Assembly: GCA_021432635.1 (NCBI GenBank)
Contig: MU270060.1
Coordinates: forward strand, 372,001-436,000
Origin: Thozetella sp. PMI_491
Taxonomy: Eukaryota; Ascomycota; Sordariomycetes; Chaetosphaeriales; Chaetosphaeriaceae
Direction of reading: 5' to 3'
DNA: 64,000 bases
The position numbers and the translations under genes were made by a program. Positions 1 through 11,676 of the stretch are shown in pieces (the stretch's first letter is position 1; each line of letters opens with the position of its first letter). The notes beneath the pieces were generated by a model. That model saw only the letters and a list, made by a program, of their open reading frames with translations. It had not been told where the DNA came from and made no database searches.

Positions 1-113
1 CGCATTCTCTACCTACCTAGGTACTAAGTTATCTATATACGTATCATGTTAAGTCACCTGAATGTTTTGAAATCTCAGAAATCGCACTCTTCTGATAGTA
101 TTCTTCTCGGTGG

Positions 114-545
114 TTATTCAATGTCAACCAAGAAGTCATTCCTCAGTCCCGGATCGTCTTTAACGACTTCTATGCTGAGTGTGACATTTTGCTCCAAGAG
201 ACCGGTCTGGATTTCTAAATCCGTGAAGTTGATATGTGTGCTATTCGTTGCAGTCACCAGAACGGCGGTGTTGTTGATCACTGGCTCCATGACAGCGTCG
301 GCGTAAAGAAAGAAGCGATCATTTAATGGACCGAAGTCGGTAAGACTTTCGCCATTTACGGTAGGACCTGAGACTAAGAAGTTGGAAAGAATGATGTCGA
401 TGTAGCTCGCGTTGTTTTTTTTTTTTGGGCGGGAAATGCTACGATCATGGTTATTAAATTGGGATTGATGGTGATGAGGTGTTTGAGCTCAAAATTGGTT
501 AGGTTTGGCAGATTCGTCAACCGAACAACATTGTCTGTCTTTGGA
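114..545 (-). pseudogene. C-terminal remnant of an unknown protein
   Basis: On the minus strand an open frame of about 100 codons ends at a TAA at 114-116 and reads like real protein (N-glycosylation-like NNT and NST motifs, no low complexity). It is broken at a T12 run (415-426); upstream of the run a second frame, up to about 545, also reads as protein (a VVRLTNLPNLTNFELKHL-type stretch). A shift at the homopolymer would connect the two. No start codon or upstream exon follows, because the sequence beyond about 550 belongs to a different gene fragment on the other strand. I do not recognise the family; an extracellular or cell-wall protein is a guess from the many N-x-T/S sites. Confidence 0.4.
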
Positions 546-821
546 TCGAGGGTGAGTGAAGAAGTTATCGACATGGTGAATAATACCGAGTTTGGGCTGG
601 CCGCTTATTTCTTTTCCCGAGATGTGAGCCGGGTTATGCGAGTGGCGCAAAAGATGCAAGTCGGTAGGGTCGGCGCCAACAGCGGCAAAATCAGCGCCGC
701 AGAGGCACCTTTTAGTGGTGTGGAGGAGAGTGGGTACGGTAAGGAGGGTAGTGTTTACGGATTGGGGGAGTACCAAAACATCAAGAGTGTGACCATTGGC
801 AACGTAAATGTAAGTACGTAG
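447..821 (+). pseudogene. Succinate-semialdehyde dehydrogenase C-terminal fragment
   Basis: From about 553 the frame matches the last ~80 residues of succinate-semialdehyde dehydrogenase (ALDH superfamily, GABA shunt): EEVIDMVNNTEFGLAAYFFS, then a KMQVG-VG-N-GKISAAEAPF block, VEESGYGKEGS and YGLGEYQNIKSVTIGN. The catalytic Cys and Glu and the whole NAD-binding part are absent, and the upstream DNA is occupied by an unrelated minus-strand remnant, so no functional enzyme can be made. Within the fragment several normally conserved positions have changed (VGRVGANSGK for the usual VGMVGVNTGK, PFSGVEES for PFGGVEES), which fits decay without selection. The first ~35 codons of this open frame (447-552) are not dehydrogenase. 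Confidence 0.75.
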
Positions 822-1522
822 AGTATGTCAATTATGAAGCTAGATATTTTAATTTATACATATTGTAGTACCAATAAGCTAGGTACTTACTTTTGCTTCC
901 TTGATTGAGATGTAACTGATTGCTTCGCGGCGGCAACAATCTCTGGGATTGCTATAAGGGCTCGGTAGATTCTACGAACTATAGGATACTATTCGACGAC
1001 AACACCGAATTTAGTCGAAGTGATTTTCCCTTGTGGGTTATATGAGCCAGGATGTTGTCGGTGCCCCGGATTCTATGACTAACTTGTCTTAAGTATACGG
1101 TAATGTATGTATCACCTCGACATAAAACTCAGGTAGATTTTGCAGGGAGTCTCCACATAGTGGCGGTCTGTCTTATTAGGTGGCTGACTACGTTAGTGGC
1201 GGTAGCTGAAGGGCGCTAGCTGAAGCTGACTTAACAAGTGGCGTTGGAGGATCGAGAAACAGCTAGGCTGATTGGCGTGCCAAGCTGCTAGAACGCCAGC
1301 AAGTGATGCCAGCCGCCCTGGCTTGCTATAGCGTCCCTCCCTGCGTTTCGCACTTGTTGCAAGCAGGGAACGGCACCATCGCGTGGGCCCAGGGACGGGA
1401 GCCATGGCGGATAAGTACGTAGGCTTCGTACATATTCTAGTAGCAGATGGGTTCCTCGAAGTCTCCTCTATTGTACCTACAGCTAGAAGTCAGGCTAGCC
1501 AGCCTTGCGAACTTCGCGCACC
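822..1522. other. Intergenic region without recognisable gene
   Basis: Only short overlapping open frames with no family resemblance lie here. It is the 5' flank of the NACHT-HEAT gene. No tRNA, repeat or clear TATA box was seen. Confidence 0.5.
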
Positions 1523-4500
1523 ATGGCGACGGCCGAGCAGTTGTCTAGACCACAAACGACGGACGAGCTTGTCCGTCGTCTGAACAAACTGATCTTCACG
1601 CCAAGGGACGGCCAGACTCTGCGGGTGAAGAAAGAGGCTCTCGCGCTTCGCGCCCTGTCTCAATCTATGGCCACTGTGTTTGCCAAACACCCGCAGAGGC
1701 CGTACGCCTTCGAAGCCGCGTCAGTGTCGCCCTTTGTCGAAGACGACGATTACCGCGGCTTGTTCAATGACTTTGCCGAGAAAATTGCCCAGAACAAGAT
1801 CCCAGACGCTGCCATCCTCGAGTCCTTCAACACATTGCTCCGCAGCCCCCACGCTCGGCGCCTACACGGGCTCCCACTTGGGCATGTCATCAAGTTCATC
1901 CTTGATGGAGTTCAGAACACCAAGGGTACGTTCGATCAAGCGGCCATATACGATCTGCTACGTGCGGCATCGGCGGTTCTGGATGCCATGAACGAAGTCC
2001 ATTTTCCCACCCTCGGTGATGCGGAGGTGATGATGCCTCTGATAGACTGGCTGGATGGGGCCTGCAAGCACCACGAATTGCGTTTCTCCGAATCGGCTCG
2101 GTATGCACGTGAGGCCTTGCGTGGCATCGGCAGCGACGTGAGTCCGTGGACAAAGCTTGGGAAGGCCGTATTTGCAGTCGGCAAAGACGCTGCCAAAGTG
2201 GCAAGCTCTGTCTCGTCTCTGGATCCTCACAAGCTGCTCGAAGGCTTGGAAGGGGCGCTGGACAGTATACCAGCCTTGATCGGTGCCATCTCCGAGGTCA
2301 AAGAATTAGTCAAGCCCGTTGTCACGGACACTGTGGCTTTTATATCCTCTGCGTCCAAGGTGGTGGACGAAGGCGGGAACGTACTGAAGCCAAGGCCGTC
2401 CTACTGGTATTTCGCCCTTCGCAGCACCGATCTGTTCATCCGGGGAAAGGCCGCCACTGCCCTTGGAGCAATGCTGGAGAATCCCGAGCTCAAATGCAAG
2501 CAGGATGAGAACTTCCTATGCGGGCTCTGCGCGCAGCTAGAGCAAGCGAGCAATGACAACGTCAAGAGCTCAAACGATCTGGTTATCAAGACTCTGAGCA
2601 CGTTTTTGACTAAGCAAGCCCGCAGTTCTAAGTCTAAGCGCGTCCACGAATGGGTCTGGTTGACCGTGAAACTGAAAGTACATGAAGAGCCGTCCAGGAT
2701 CGGGAATCTGCTGTCCAAGTTGCCGGGAGGCACCAAAATGAGCCAACGGCTATTCAAGCGACAAGGCGCTCACAACGCGTATGGCACCGACCTGGGCAAT
2801 CAGAGGGCGCGGCCCAAGGAAGGGGGAAATGCGTTGCTGAGCAAGGCGTGGGAGGACTGTTCCGAAGCCCAGGTGTTCTACGCCGACGAGGTGATACGTG
2901 GCGAGTACACTGGACCTGGGCGGAAGAAGCTTACAATCGAGCGGCTCCATCATGGCAGATGCGTGCCTATGGATCATTGCTATATCAACCTAGTCGATCT
3001 AAAAGACGATGAGCACGCTCCGTTAACCACTTCCGTGTCTCTCCGTCGCCGCTTGGCCACCTGGGAGCCCAATGAAGGGCAGCGTCTCTCGCTGCCGGAC
3101 CTCTACTCACAGCCAAGACCCAGTGACGCCGGTATGTTTCCTCTGTCTCTCTGTATTCGCTGTCATTTATGGGTATTGTCTGGGGAATTGTAGCCATTCT
3201 TGCTGATAAACTGTCTAGTGGAGCAACCTGCTCACTATGGGCGCGTGCTCATCCGTGGCCAGGCCGGAGTGGGCAAGACTACACTCTGTAGGAAGGTCGT
3301 GCATGACTATATTTATCGTGACATGTGGGCCGACATCATCGACCGCGTCATCTGGCTGCCGCTCCGTAAACTCAAGGGCGAAAACAAGAGGAGGTATGAC
3401 ATCGAGACGCTACTCCACGAGTGGTACTTCAAATCTCCAGGCGAGGGTCAGCTACTTGGTAATGCACTGTGTTCGGAAATCATGAGAAAACAAAGCAGAA
3501 CGCTGTTCATCCTCGATGGCCTCGACGAGGTATCTCAAGAGGTAGAAGAATCCGACCTGCTCCCCTTACTTCTCAACCTGCCTCGGGTAATCATTACCAC
3601 GCGGCCGAACGCCGTTGCCGCGAACCAGTTGGTGACTGCAATCAGGACGATCGAGACAGTGGGGTTCTATGCCGGCCAGGTGAAGCAGTATATCAATGCT
3701 GTGGCGCCGGAACACTCGGCCGAGATTCAAAAGTTTCTCAAGGAACACCCATCTATCGAAGGACTGGCGCGGATCCCCATCCAGCTTGATGCTATTTGCT
3801 ACAGCTTTGAGGCCAATGTGATCGATCCTGGTAAGACGCCCAAGAACATGACCGAACTCTACGGTCTTGTAGTGCAGGCGCTCTGGCAAAAGGATGTGGT
3901 CCAGCTGGGAAAGCAACGCCCAGGTACGAAGGAGCTCATCGGCATGTCCGAGGCCTCCGAGTTCCTCCCCAACGAGCTTAAACGCTGGGTACGGGGAGAG
4001 ATCAACGTGTTGGAGGCTATTGCGTTTGTCGGAATCTCCAACAGCACAGAAGAGTTTGGCCGCCAATACCTAGACGATGTTTGGGACGACCTAGATGTGC
4101 TGACTCAACAGCTATCCAAGCCGAGACCGGAATTTGAGGCGTCGTCAGGAGACCTGCGCAAATTGTCTTTTCTTCGCGATTCTGACGGCGCAGGCTCCAC
4201 AAGCGCCAGCAGCAGCTACCACTTCCTGCATCTAACCTTTCAGGAGTATTTTGCCGCTCAGTACTTTGTTCATCACTGGCCGGATAAGCAGCTCGCTCCA
4301 GTAGGAGCTACTGCCCGGGAGCTTCTCTGCAAGGAGAAGTACAACCCTCGGTACGACATCATGTGGCGCTTTGTGACCGGCCTCCTTCACAGCAAGGGGC
4401 GCGACAAAGAGTTTTTCCATACTATCGAGGCAGAGCCCAGGGACGTCTTGGGTCCCACGCATCAACGTCTAGCCATGCGTTGCCTAGCTGAAGTGATTCA

Positions 4501-6688
4501 GCCACGCGAGAAGGAGTGGGCTCTCAAGCTTCGTGCACGCATGACAGATCGACTACGCCAGTGGCTGCTGTGTGAGATTCGCCTGACGGGCACCGCATTA
4601 CTGGCTCAAGAGTCTGAATTTCCGGACAGTATTGTTATGGATATCATGTCGTCAAGGATACCGGAAACCGTACGAGACCAAATAATATCCTCGCTGGCCG
4701 CTCGCCCGAGAATATCCCCGGAAATGGCCAACTACTTGGCCAATAGGTTGAGCGACCGATCCACGGACACGGCAAAAATGAATTCACTACGGGTTTTTCA
4801 CAGCCACCCCGATTCCTTCCCGATAGAACATCTGCCCAAGTTGGTGGCCATCGTGGAAGAGCAAACAAAGGACGAATGGGACCGAAGTCCGAATAGCTAT
4901 ACTATTCACCCACGCGTCATGAGATTCATGTACAAGCTGCCGTTTGTACCGGATGCCATCATTCCGGAGCTGCTCGACTTCCTGAAAAGCCCCGAAGCCG
5001 ATGCCCGAAGCTCTGCTGCAATGCTCCTGGCTAGAGGTTCCAACTTGAAAGACGAAGTGCTCCAGGTACTATTAGCCTCGTTGCAAGATTCCGACATAAA
5101 TGTCCGAACTTCTGCGCGGTCAGCTGTAACCAAACAGAAGGTGCTGTCGGTAAAGATTGAGCAAGAACTGCTGGCTCTGTTGAAGAGTCCAAACAGCGTC
5201 GCACGCAATGAGGCGGCAATCATCTTGGGGCAGCGGCCAGCACGACCTGATATCATCCAACTACTCATAACTCTATTAGAGGACTCCAGCAAGGATACCC
5301 AGTCTACTGCAGAACTGGCTCTGACGCAACGAGACGATTTAGCGGAGAACGTTCTCCGAGGGATGATGGAGCTATTGACCAATCCCGAAAAGAGGCATGC
5401 TTGGTCTGCCGCGGCAAACATCCTTGGTAGCCAGAGTCAAATACTCCCAGATGATATCATCCAGGACGCGGAAAATCTATTAGATGACCCAGAGAGGCGA
5501 GGCTATGCGTCGACAGCTTTGAATGGGCAGACGTCCCTTCCAGATCATATTCTCAAAAAGGTTTTAGCATTGTTCAGAGAACCAGCGACACGTTCTTGTG
5601 CGGATTCAGTCCTACGCAAACAATCCACCCTATCTGAAGAGGCCGCAAAGGAGTTGCGAGGACTGTTAAAAGATGCCGACGCAAGCACCCAGGCTGCTGT
5701 GGTAAAAGCTCTGAGCCAACGGCTAGATCTATCAAATAATGTCCTCGAATTGATGGCAGAACTGCTGGATGATCCGGACAAGGGAATACATTCTATTGCG
5801 GCAAAACTCTTAGGAGAACATCCCTTTTTGCCAGGCAAGATATTTCGAAAGCTGTTTGTCCTGTCTAAAAAAGAAGGGTTGAGACCCGACTCTCCTGCAA
5901 TGGCAGCTCTGGGTCTAGCTCCAGACATTCCGGATGACATTTTACCAGATATAGTAGACTTGTTGAAAAAGCCAGGGGGGAAAGTGCAAGAAGACGTTAG
6001 AGACGTTTTAGTCCGCCGGGAGGCGGCTTTGCCAAGCAGCGTCCTAAAAGAGGTGGTGAGTCTACTGGACGCTCCCGATGACCACACTCGACGCTTGGCG
6101 AGGGACGTATTATTACGAGGCGAGCGATTGAAGTTATCCCCAGAGGCATTGGAGAAAATAGCGTCGTCATGCCAGAGCGATCCAGAAGTGCTCATCGATG
6201 TAGCCAACATATTGGAAGAGCAGCAGTCTAGTTTACCAGACTGGATCCTCCGGGAGATGTTAGTCCTGCTCAAAGGTCCTCGAGACCTCATCAGATTTGC
6301 CGAATCTGTCCTGAAAGGGCGGGCAGAACTTTCTAATGACCTCCTTCAAAAGGTCGTGGCTTTGTTGAACGACCCCGAAGAACAGGTCTGGCTCGCTGCG
6401 GCAAACATTCTAAGCCAACACCCGACGATTTCAGCTACATTTCCTGGCGACTTGGACAAAGAATCCTTCCGCAACTTGTATGTCAGCTGGCTCAAGCGCA
6501 GCTTTTCTGAGCCCCTAAGCTGGTCCGTGGACGAGAAGCGCTCCGTGGTCAGCCTTCCGGCGGGGAACAGGAACGTACCCTGGGACCAGGTGAAGGACAT
6601 TGTTCATCAAGTGCGAATATCTCTAGATGTACCCACCGAAGACTTTGGGGCAATTTTTGACGATGAGTTCCCTCGCTTCGAGCCATAA
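1523..6688 (+). CDS. NACHT-HEAT NLR protein (STAND NTPase)
   Basis: Two exons, 1523-3131 and 3219-6688, with an 87-nt intron (GTATGT donor, CTGAT branch, CTAG acceptor), give 1692 aa in phase. Start chosen at the ATG in CACCATGG. Residues 1-~500 are an alpha-helical N-terminal region with no assigned family, followed by the RLHHGRCVPMDHCYINL linker that precedes NACHT in fungal NLRs. NACHT domain: Walker A GQAGVGKTT (about 550-558) and Walker B LFILDGLDEV (about 631-640). Residues ~1110-1605 hold about 12-13 HEAT-like repeats of ~37-40 aa (pattern L-dd-il--v--LL-dp------A---L); the repeats are divergent from each other, not recently amplified. A non-repeat C-terminal cap of ~80 aa follows. 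Known family role: ligand-triggered oligomerisation in heterokaryon incompatibility or other fungal immunity; the trigger and output here are unknown. Confidence 0.88.
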
Positions 6689-6977
6689 GATCTTAGCTAG
6701 TGAAAATAAAAGAGACCAAAAACAATGGGACGAGAAGAAAAGCGAACTACGGTATCAGATACCTGAAATATCCGTGCTCATTTGAGTAGAGCGAATTTCT
6801 GATTCCTCCAATCCGTACAAGCAACGTCCGTAGCTAGTGTTCATAGCGCATCTTGATCTATCGGGCCCCCGCCCAAGAAAGGGATAAGCTGGCCAAGCCT
6901 ATATGGAGATTCTGCGAACTGCATTTGGGTGCCTACCTAGGTTTCTCAGCCCGACTGACGCGAGGAACCCTCTTCTT

Positions 6978-7295
6978 CTACGACCTGGCAGCATCAGACA
7001 AAGCATGCCCAATGTGACTAGGCACGTATAAACAAAAACCATCCGAATTCGTCGATCTTGCGGCTACGCTAGCATTAGGGAAATTCCCCGGTCCAATTAC
7101 AACTACACCGTAGAAGTAATAATTACCACGGGTATCTTCTGTCGCCAAGTCCACTAAACTTGACATGGTAGCAAATGTCATTCCCACCCAATCCGAGTTA
7201 TGTCGTACAAACGCTGTGGTATTACTAATGCCCAATGCAATGCCAACACTCCACAGGTCTAACAGGTCCAACAGACCATGCTCGTATCGATCCAT
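6978..7295 (-). CDS. Small hypothetical protein, doubtful
   Basis: A 105-codon minus-strand frame starting MDRYEHGLLDLLDLW has a balanced, protein-like composition (SVGIALGISNTTAFVRH, YFYGVVVIGPGNF) rather than the Arg/Ser/Pro-rich look of antisense frames here. No family was recognised and no neighbouring exon could be joined with confidence. It could be the remnant of a longer gene or a chance frame. It sits in the 811-bp gap between the NLR gene and the dehydrogenase gene. Confidence 0.25.
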   Translation of the reverse strand: MDRYEHGLLDLLDLWSVGIALGISNTTAFVRHNSDWVGMTFATMSSLVDLATEDTRGNYYFYGVVVIGPGNFPNASVAARSTNSDGFCLYVPSHIGHALSDAARS

Positions 7296-7373
7296 TAATC
7301 ACCCTGCATAGCTCTACTCCATGTCAGACCGGTCGAAAGCACTCAAAGGCAGCCATACGCCTGAATCCGGGGA

Positions 7374-7380
7374 TATATAA
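7374..7380 (+). promoter_or_regulatory. TATA box of the SDR gene
   Basis: TATATAA lies 120 bp upstream of the chosen ATG (7500), with a pyrimidine-rich stretch between, a usual fungal core-promoter arrangement. Confidence 0.45.
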
Positions 7381-7499
7381 CCTTCCTGCGGAATGTAGTG
7401 GTAGAGAATAATTAATCTCGTGTTCCTTCTCAAACTTAGCTTCTCGCACACATCATACCCTAGGCTTTTCTTTCGTACACTTCCACTCACACAGAAGGG

Positions 7500-8402
7500 A
7501 TGGCAGGTCCTACTCCATATGCTGGAAAAGTCTTCCTCATTACCGGAGCTGCGCGCGGCATCGGCCTAGGCATCGCTCACTATCTGGCTGAGCGCGGCGC
7601 AATTTTATCGCTCGCAGATTACAAAGAAGCGGAATTGAAGACTGCTGAAGAGCAGCTCACCACTGCATTTCCAAGCTCTTCTTTGACCTGTATTCACCTC
7701 GACATCCGGAGCAGCGCGGATGTCGAAAGCTGGGTGTCGTCAACGAAGGCGCGGTACGGCAGGATTGACGGTTGCGTGAACAATGCGGGTGCGATAAATC
7801 TCTGATATAAAAACCTTATACATACAGACGCTTCAAGCTAACAGCGGCACAAAGGGGTTATGAGCGCGCCGGCTCCCTTGCAGCTTGCGACTGACGAGGA
7901 CTGGGACCGAGTGGTTGGCATCAACCTTACAGGGACATTTAACTGTCTCCGCTCCGAGCTCAATCATATTGTGGATGGAGGGAGTATAATCAACTTCTCA
8001 AGCATGGCTGGGCAGTTTGGCCTTGCCGGCATGGGTCCGTATGTCGCCACCAAGCACGGCATTATCGGACTAAGCCGGACGGCCGCGAAAGAGGCAGCTC
8101 CTAGAGGTATTCGAGTGAATGTCATATGCCCGTGTGTCTACCCCTGATTCTTGCTTTTAAGTGGCCAAATCCTTATGCTGACTGCTTTGATTCGCAGGGG
8201 CGTGATTGATACACCGATGCTTGCTGAGTTGAACGAACAGGCAGGAGGCAGTATCACGACCGACTCCTTGGTCGCACCGCAATTGCTGAAACGCCTTGGA
8301 GGACCAGAGGATATCGCTGCCGCGGTCGGGTTCCTACTCGGTGACGAGAGCAGGTTTATTACCAGCTCTGTAACCGAAGTAGCAGGGGGGTGGGGTGCTT
8401 AG
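7500..8402 (+). CDS. Short-chain dehydrogenase/reductase
   Basis: Three exons 7500-7788, 7855-8131, 8198-8402 (two 66-nt introns; the second has a CTGAC branch motif) code for 256 aa, the normal size of a classical SDR. Seen: the cofactor motif TGAARGIG (about 15-22), NNAG (about 95-98), the catalytic Ser region NFSSMAGQ, and the YxxxK pair in PYVATKHG (about 159-163), followed by RVNVICPGVIDTPM and a C-terminal DESRFITSSVTEVAGGW typical of the family. An Asp after the second beta strand (SLADYKEA) favours NAD over NADP. The substrate cannot be told; the neighbours give no pathway context. All catalytic residues are present, so it is probably an active cytosolic oxidoreductase. Confidence 0.9.
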
Positions 8403-8765
8403 GTTTCCTTGGTGTGTAAACATCCTGTAGTCCATCGCTAAATTCCCATGCACACACTGCGTTTATACGGCTTGAAACTTTCCTAAAGTCTTTCCTGTAT
8501 GTTACCGCCTCTAAATTTATGGCGCAGCACACATCAAAGTGATATAGCCTTTGCCGGCCCCCCAGATTCTGCACTGTCATCTTATGCCATGAACCTGCAC
8601 TTACCTATCGAGTGGTCCGTGCGCTGGGGTCCGGAGCGGGAGGAACGAAGCCGCTAGCGGAACGCTCCGGGGCCTCCGGCTGACGACCGTACCTTTCACA
8701 AACCGCCTGCGGGCCAGGGGAAAAAAAAAATATCACACCGACTATCGCCGAATCCCACCACTGAT

Positions 8766-10298
8766 ATGATGGAGACGCCGCATTCCCTGTACTTGCTCCC
8801 CAACGAGCTATGGCGCCAGATAGTAGAGGCCTTTTCCTTAGCGCCGCACCGGCTGGGAGACAGGCGCGCGAGCGAGGCGTTTCGGGTGAACCGCGAAGCG
8901 CTGCGCCAGCTCTGCTCCAGCTCTCGCCGGCTCGCCGCCCTCGCCCGTCCGCTCCTCTACGAAACTATCATATTCTACCGGGCGCCGCCTATTCCGGGAA
9001 AGCCCTCTTCGGCCGCGTCGATAGTCTACTTGATGCGCACTCTGATGAAGAACCACGAGCGGCGGCGCCTCATCCGAAATGTCGCCGTGGCTCTGAGTCT
9101 TCCATCCTCGTTGATACCGGTAACGGCCGCTAACCAGGAGATGGCCGCAGAGTGGCAAAGGCACCCAGACTGGTTCTCGGAGCTGCAAGAAAGCGATCGG
9201 GCCATCTTGGATACCGTAGGCTTAGCCGTAGGCGCAGCCGGGCCGCCAACAGGTGGCGAGTTAACCCCGCTAGAGACGGGCCAGTTCGAGCATATCATCG
9301 GATACAAGCTTGTCGCCGCTCTGCTTTGCATGACCAATGCCGCGGAGACAGTATTATTGCATAATCTACTTACTTTGCCCTCAGAAACTTTCGAGCTCGC
9401 TCTCGAAAACCTGGCCTCCCACCCACAACTGCGAGAGTCGTTTCTCCCGTGCCTCAAGACGCTCCAGATCCAGCTGGATCCCCTCTTTATGAGCCATGGC
9501 AGGACAATAATCTTTGGCCATGAGAACCCGCTCCGCGCTGTGCTTTCATCGCCGCTTCTCAACCAGCCCATGCTCCGTCGCATGGACCTCTGGTATGGCT
9601 GGTTTCACGCCCTGGACGTTGCGCCGAGCGTGCTCCGGGCGGTCGAGCGGATCGAGGAGATGAACATGATGATTCTCTTCAGAGATACCGCCTCCGTCGC
9701 CACGCTGATTGAGCGAGCAGCCGGCTTGAAGTCTCTGTCCCTCACACTCCTCCCGTGGAGAGGCCCCGAGCCGGTGGATGAAGGGCCAGGCGCCGACATC
9801 AACGAGATGCTTTTAAGTCGGTCTGACACTCTCGAGCGACTCTCTCTAGATACAACTAATGTCCCCCCTGAACATGCCAACGAGCAGTTCGGTCCCCTGG
9901 GGAGACTAACCTGCCTCCCCCGCCTGACAGGCGTGCAGCGCCTTGCCGTGGAGCCGCATCTCCTGCTCGACTGGCTCAACGCAAACACGTGGCCGCAGTT
10001 CCTCGACAAGCTGCCGCCCAACCTCATCAAGCTCACGCTCCGGTTCGTGCCGGAGCACGGAGAGGACCTGCTGCGCATCTGGGCACGCAGCGGCGTGGGT
10101 GTCGCGCTCCGCGCCTCCCGCGAAACGTGGGAGCGCAAGATGCCGAAGCTGCGGCACATACACCTCCAGCCGCTCCCGTTCTCCCTGCGTACAGCCGACA
10201 TGCTGAAGGAGGAGCTGCGGGATAACGGCATTGCGCTGAGCTGGCAGAATGAGGAGGACGTGTTGTCCCTCGAGTTCAAAGGATTGAGTCTGCAATAG
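8766..10298 (+). CDS. F-box-like protein, uncharacterised
   Basis: Single exon, 510 aa, in GC-rich sequence. The N-terminus (LPNELWRQIVEAFSLAPHRL, then LCSSSRRLAALARPLLYETI) is the degenerate F-box pattern found in hundreds of fungal proteins, where an F-box recruits Skp1 of an SCF ubiquitin ligase. The rest is Leu-rich and helical, without clear LRR periodicity. Function as a substrate adaptor is inferred only from the N-terminal motif. Start: tandem ATGs at 8766 and 8769; either could be used. Confidence 0.7.
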   Translation: MMETPHSLYLLPNELWRQIVEAFSLAPHRLGDRRASEAFRVNREALRQLCSSSRRLAALARPLLYETIIFYRAPPIPGKPSSAASIVYLMRTLMKNHERRRLIRNVAVALSLPSSLIPVTAANQEMAAEWQRHPDWFSELQESDRAILDTVGLAVGAAGPPTGGELTPLETGQFEHIIGYKLVAALLCMTNAAETVLLHNLLTLPSETFELALENLASHPQLRESFLPCLKTLQIQLDPLFMSHGRTIIFGHENPLRAVLSSPLLNQPMLRRMDLWYGWFHALDVAPSVLRAVERIEEMNMMILFRDTASVATLIERAAGLKSLSLTLLPWRGPEPVDEGPGADINEMLLSRSDTLERLSLDTTNVPPEHANEQFGPLGRLTCLPRLTGVQRLAVEPHLLLDWLNANTWPQFLDKLPPNLIKLTLRFVPEHGEDLLRIWARSGVGVALRASRETWERKMPKLRHIHLQPLPFSLRTADMLKEELRDNGIALSWQNEEDVLSLEFKGLSLQ

Positions 10299-11676
10299 CG
10301 GGCGGCTGACGAGAGCAGCCACCCGCACCGCCTCTTTTGCATGCTGCGTGTGCAACGCAGAGGCGCACGCTAGGCGTGCCAACGCCAACCGCAGTGACAA
10401 TTCCTGCAGGGATCGAACGAACTCCCACTGCCCACCGCTTTGGGCGTACACGACAATCCCATACATAGACCGGCCGTCTAGCTATGACAGTTCGGGAAGC
10501 ACACGCCATAGAGATGCTATGTACATGCATGCCGTTAGATCTTGTGCATTCGGTCAAGAAAGGGGGTTAATCTTTAACTTAGGCATGCTGCTTGCTACAT
10601 TAGACACACACATACCAAGCCCGCAATTCGAATATAATCAGGCGAGAAAAGCAATCAGGTGCAGGAGGAAGCATTAAGGGGTTTGCGTCTGTGGGCTCGG
10701 ATGTGCCCGCCTAATCAAGCCAATCGCCAGAGGCAGTATGGCATGCCATCACACTGAGCCTTTAAATCTTTAGACCTGATAGGGCCGTAGCTCTCGTCCT
10801 GGGGGAAGACGGTGGCATGCATGGATCGTCTTAGCGTTCACATCGTGGGTCTGGCTCGGGTTCCGAGCGGGGGCTTACGCCGGCACGTTGTGCTGGAAGC
10901 AAGGGAGCATCCTAATGGACGCGTCGGCTCAAATTTCTTGTCTTCTGCTTGCTCCCGAGTAAGCTTATTCAGGGCAAGCGGCGCGCCCAGAAAGCCGCCT
11001 TGGCCTATCAGAGTCGAGCGGGCCCTGGCTTCCGGCAGCCAGTGCGATCCTTCGGCCAATATTCGTTGTAGTAGCGTAGCCCCTGTCATAGACGCACGTC
11101 AATTGCTGCAACTCTATTTTGTATTTCGTCCGCCCTCGTTTAAAGATAGACGGGGCGATGCGATTGCCAACGTAACGGACGAGTGCCTCAGATGTAGTAA
11201 GTGTTGCTTATTTCCGCATGGCTGTGCTACTCGAGGGAATAGAAACCCCGATGAGCTGGCAAATGCGCAACTGTACGTAGAGTCAACATCGGACTCAGGC
11301 TGGCTCTCCAGCCTCATCTCACCCTGTGAGTTCTCACGCTAGGGTGCCGTAAGTCTACGGCAATTACGGTGCTCCCATAGGGCGACAAAGTGCCAGAAGG
11401 TCGCAGGAGCATGGGCCCCCTGGCCTATCGGTTTCGCCAGCTCAGATAGTCTTATTCTAAGTCGTAGGAGCCTCTCAGTCATCGATCCCCCTTTCAGGAA
11501 TACAATGGGACCGTGCATCCTCCAGGCTCACACCATGTGGACTTACAAGATAAATACTCATTGCAAACCGCCCAAGAGGCAGGCTTGTGTTTTGTAGGTT
11601 ACCACAGAGCTGTTTCCTAAGCATTCCTTCTCACCACACTCCTTTATATCTTTTTTTGCGCGCGAAATTGCCCGCC
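10299..11676. other. Intergenic region without recognisable gene
   Basis: A 176-codon plus-strand frame (10812-11342) exists, but its composition and lack of any motif make it look like chance. Nothing else was supported. The last 40 bp is the T-rich leader of the next gene. Confidence 0.45.

Noticed and set aside
10812-11342. 176-codon open frame in the gap after the F-box gene
   Set aside because: No motif, odd composition, no splice partner; equally good frames exist on the other strand.
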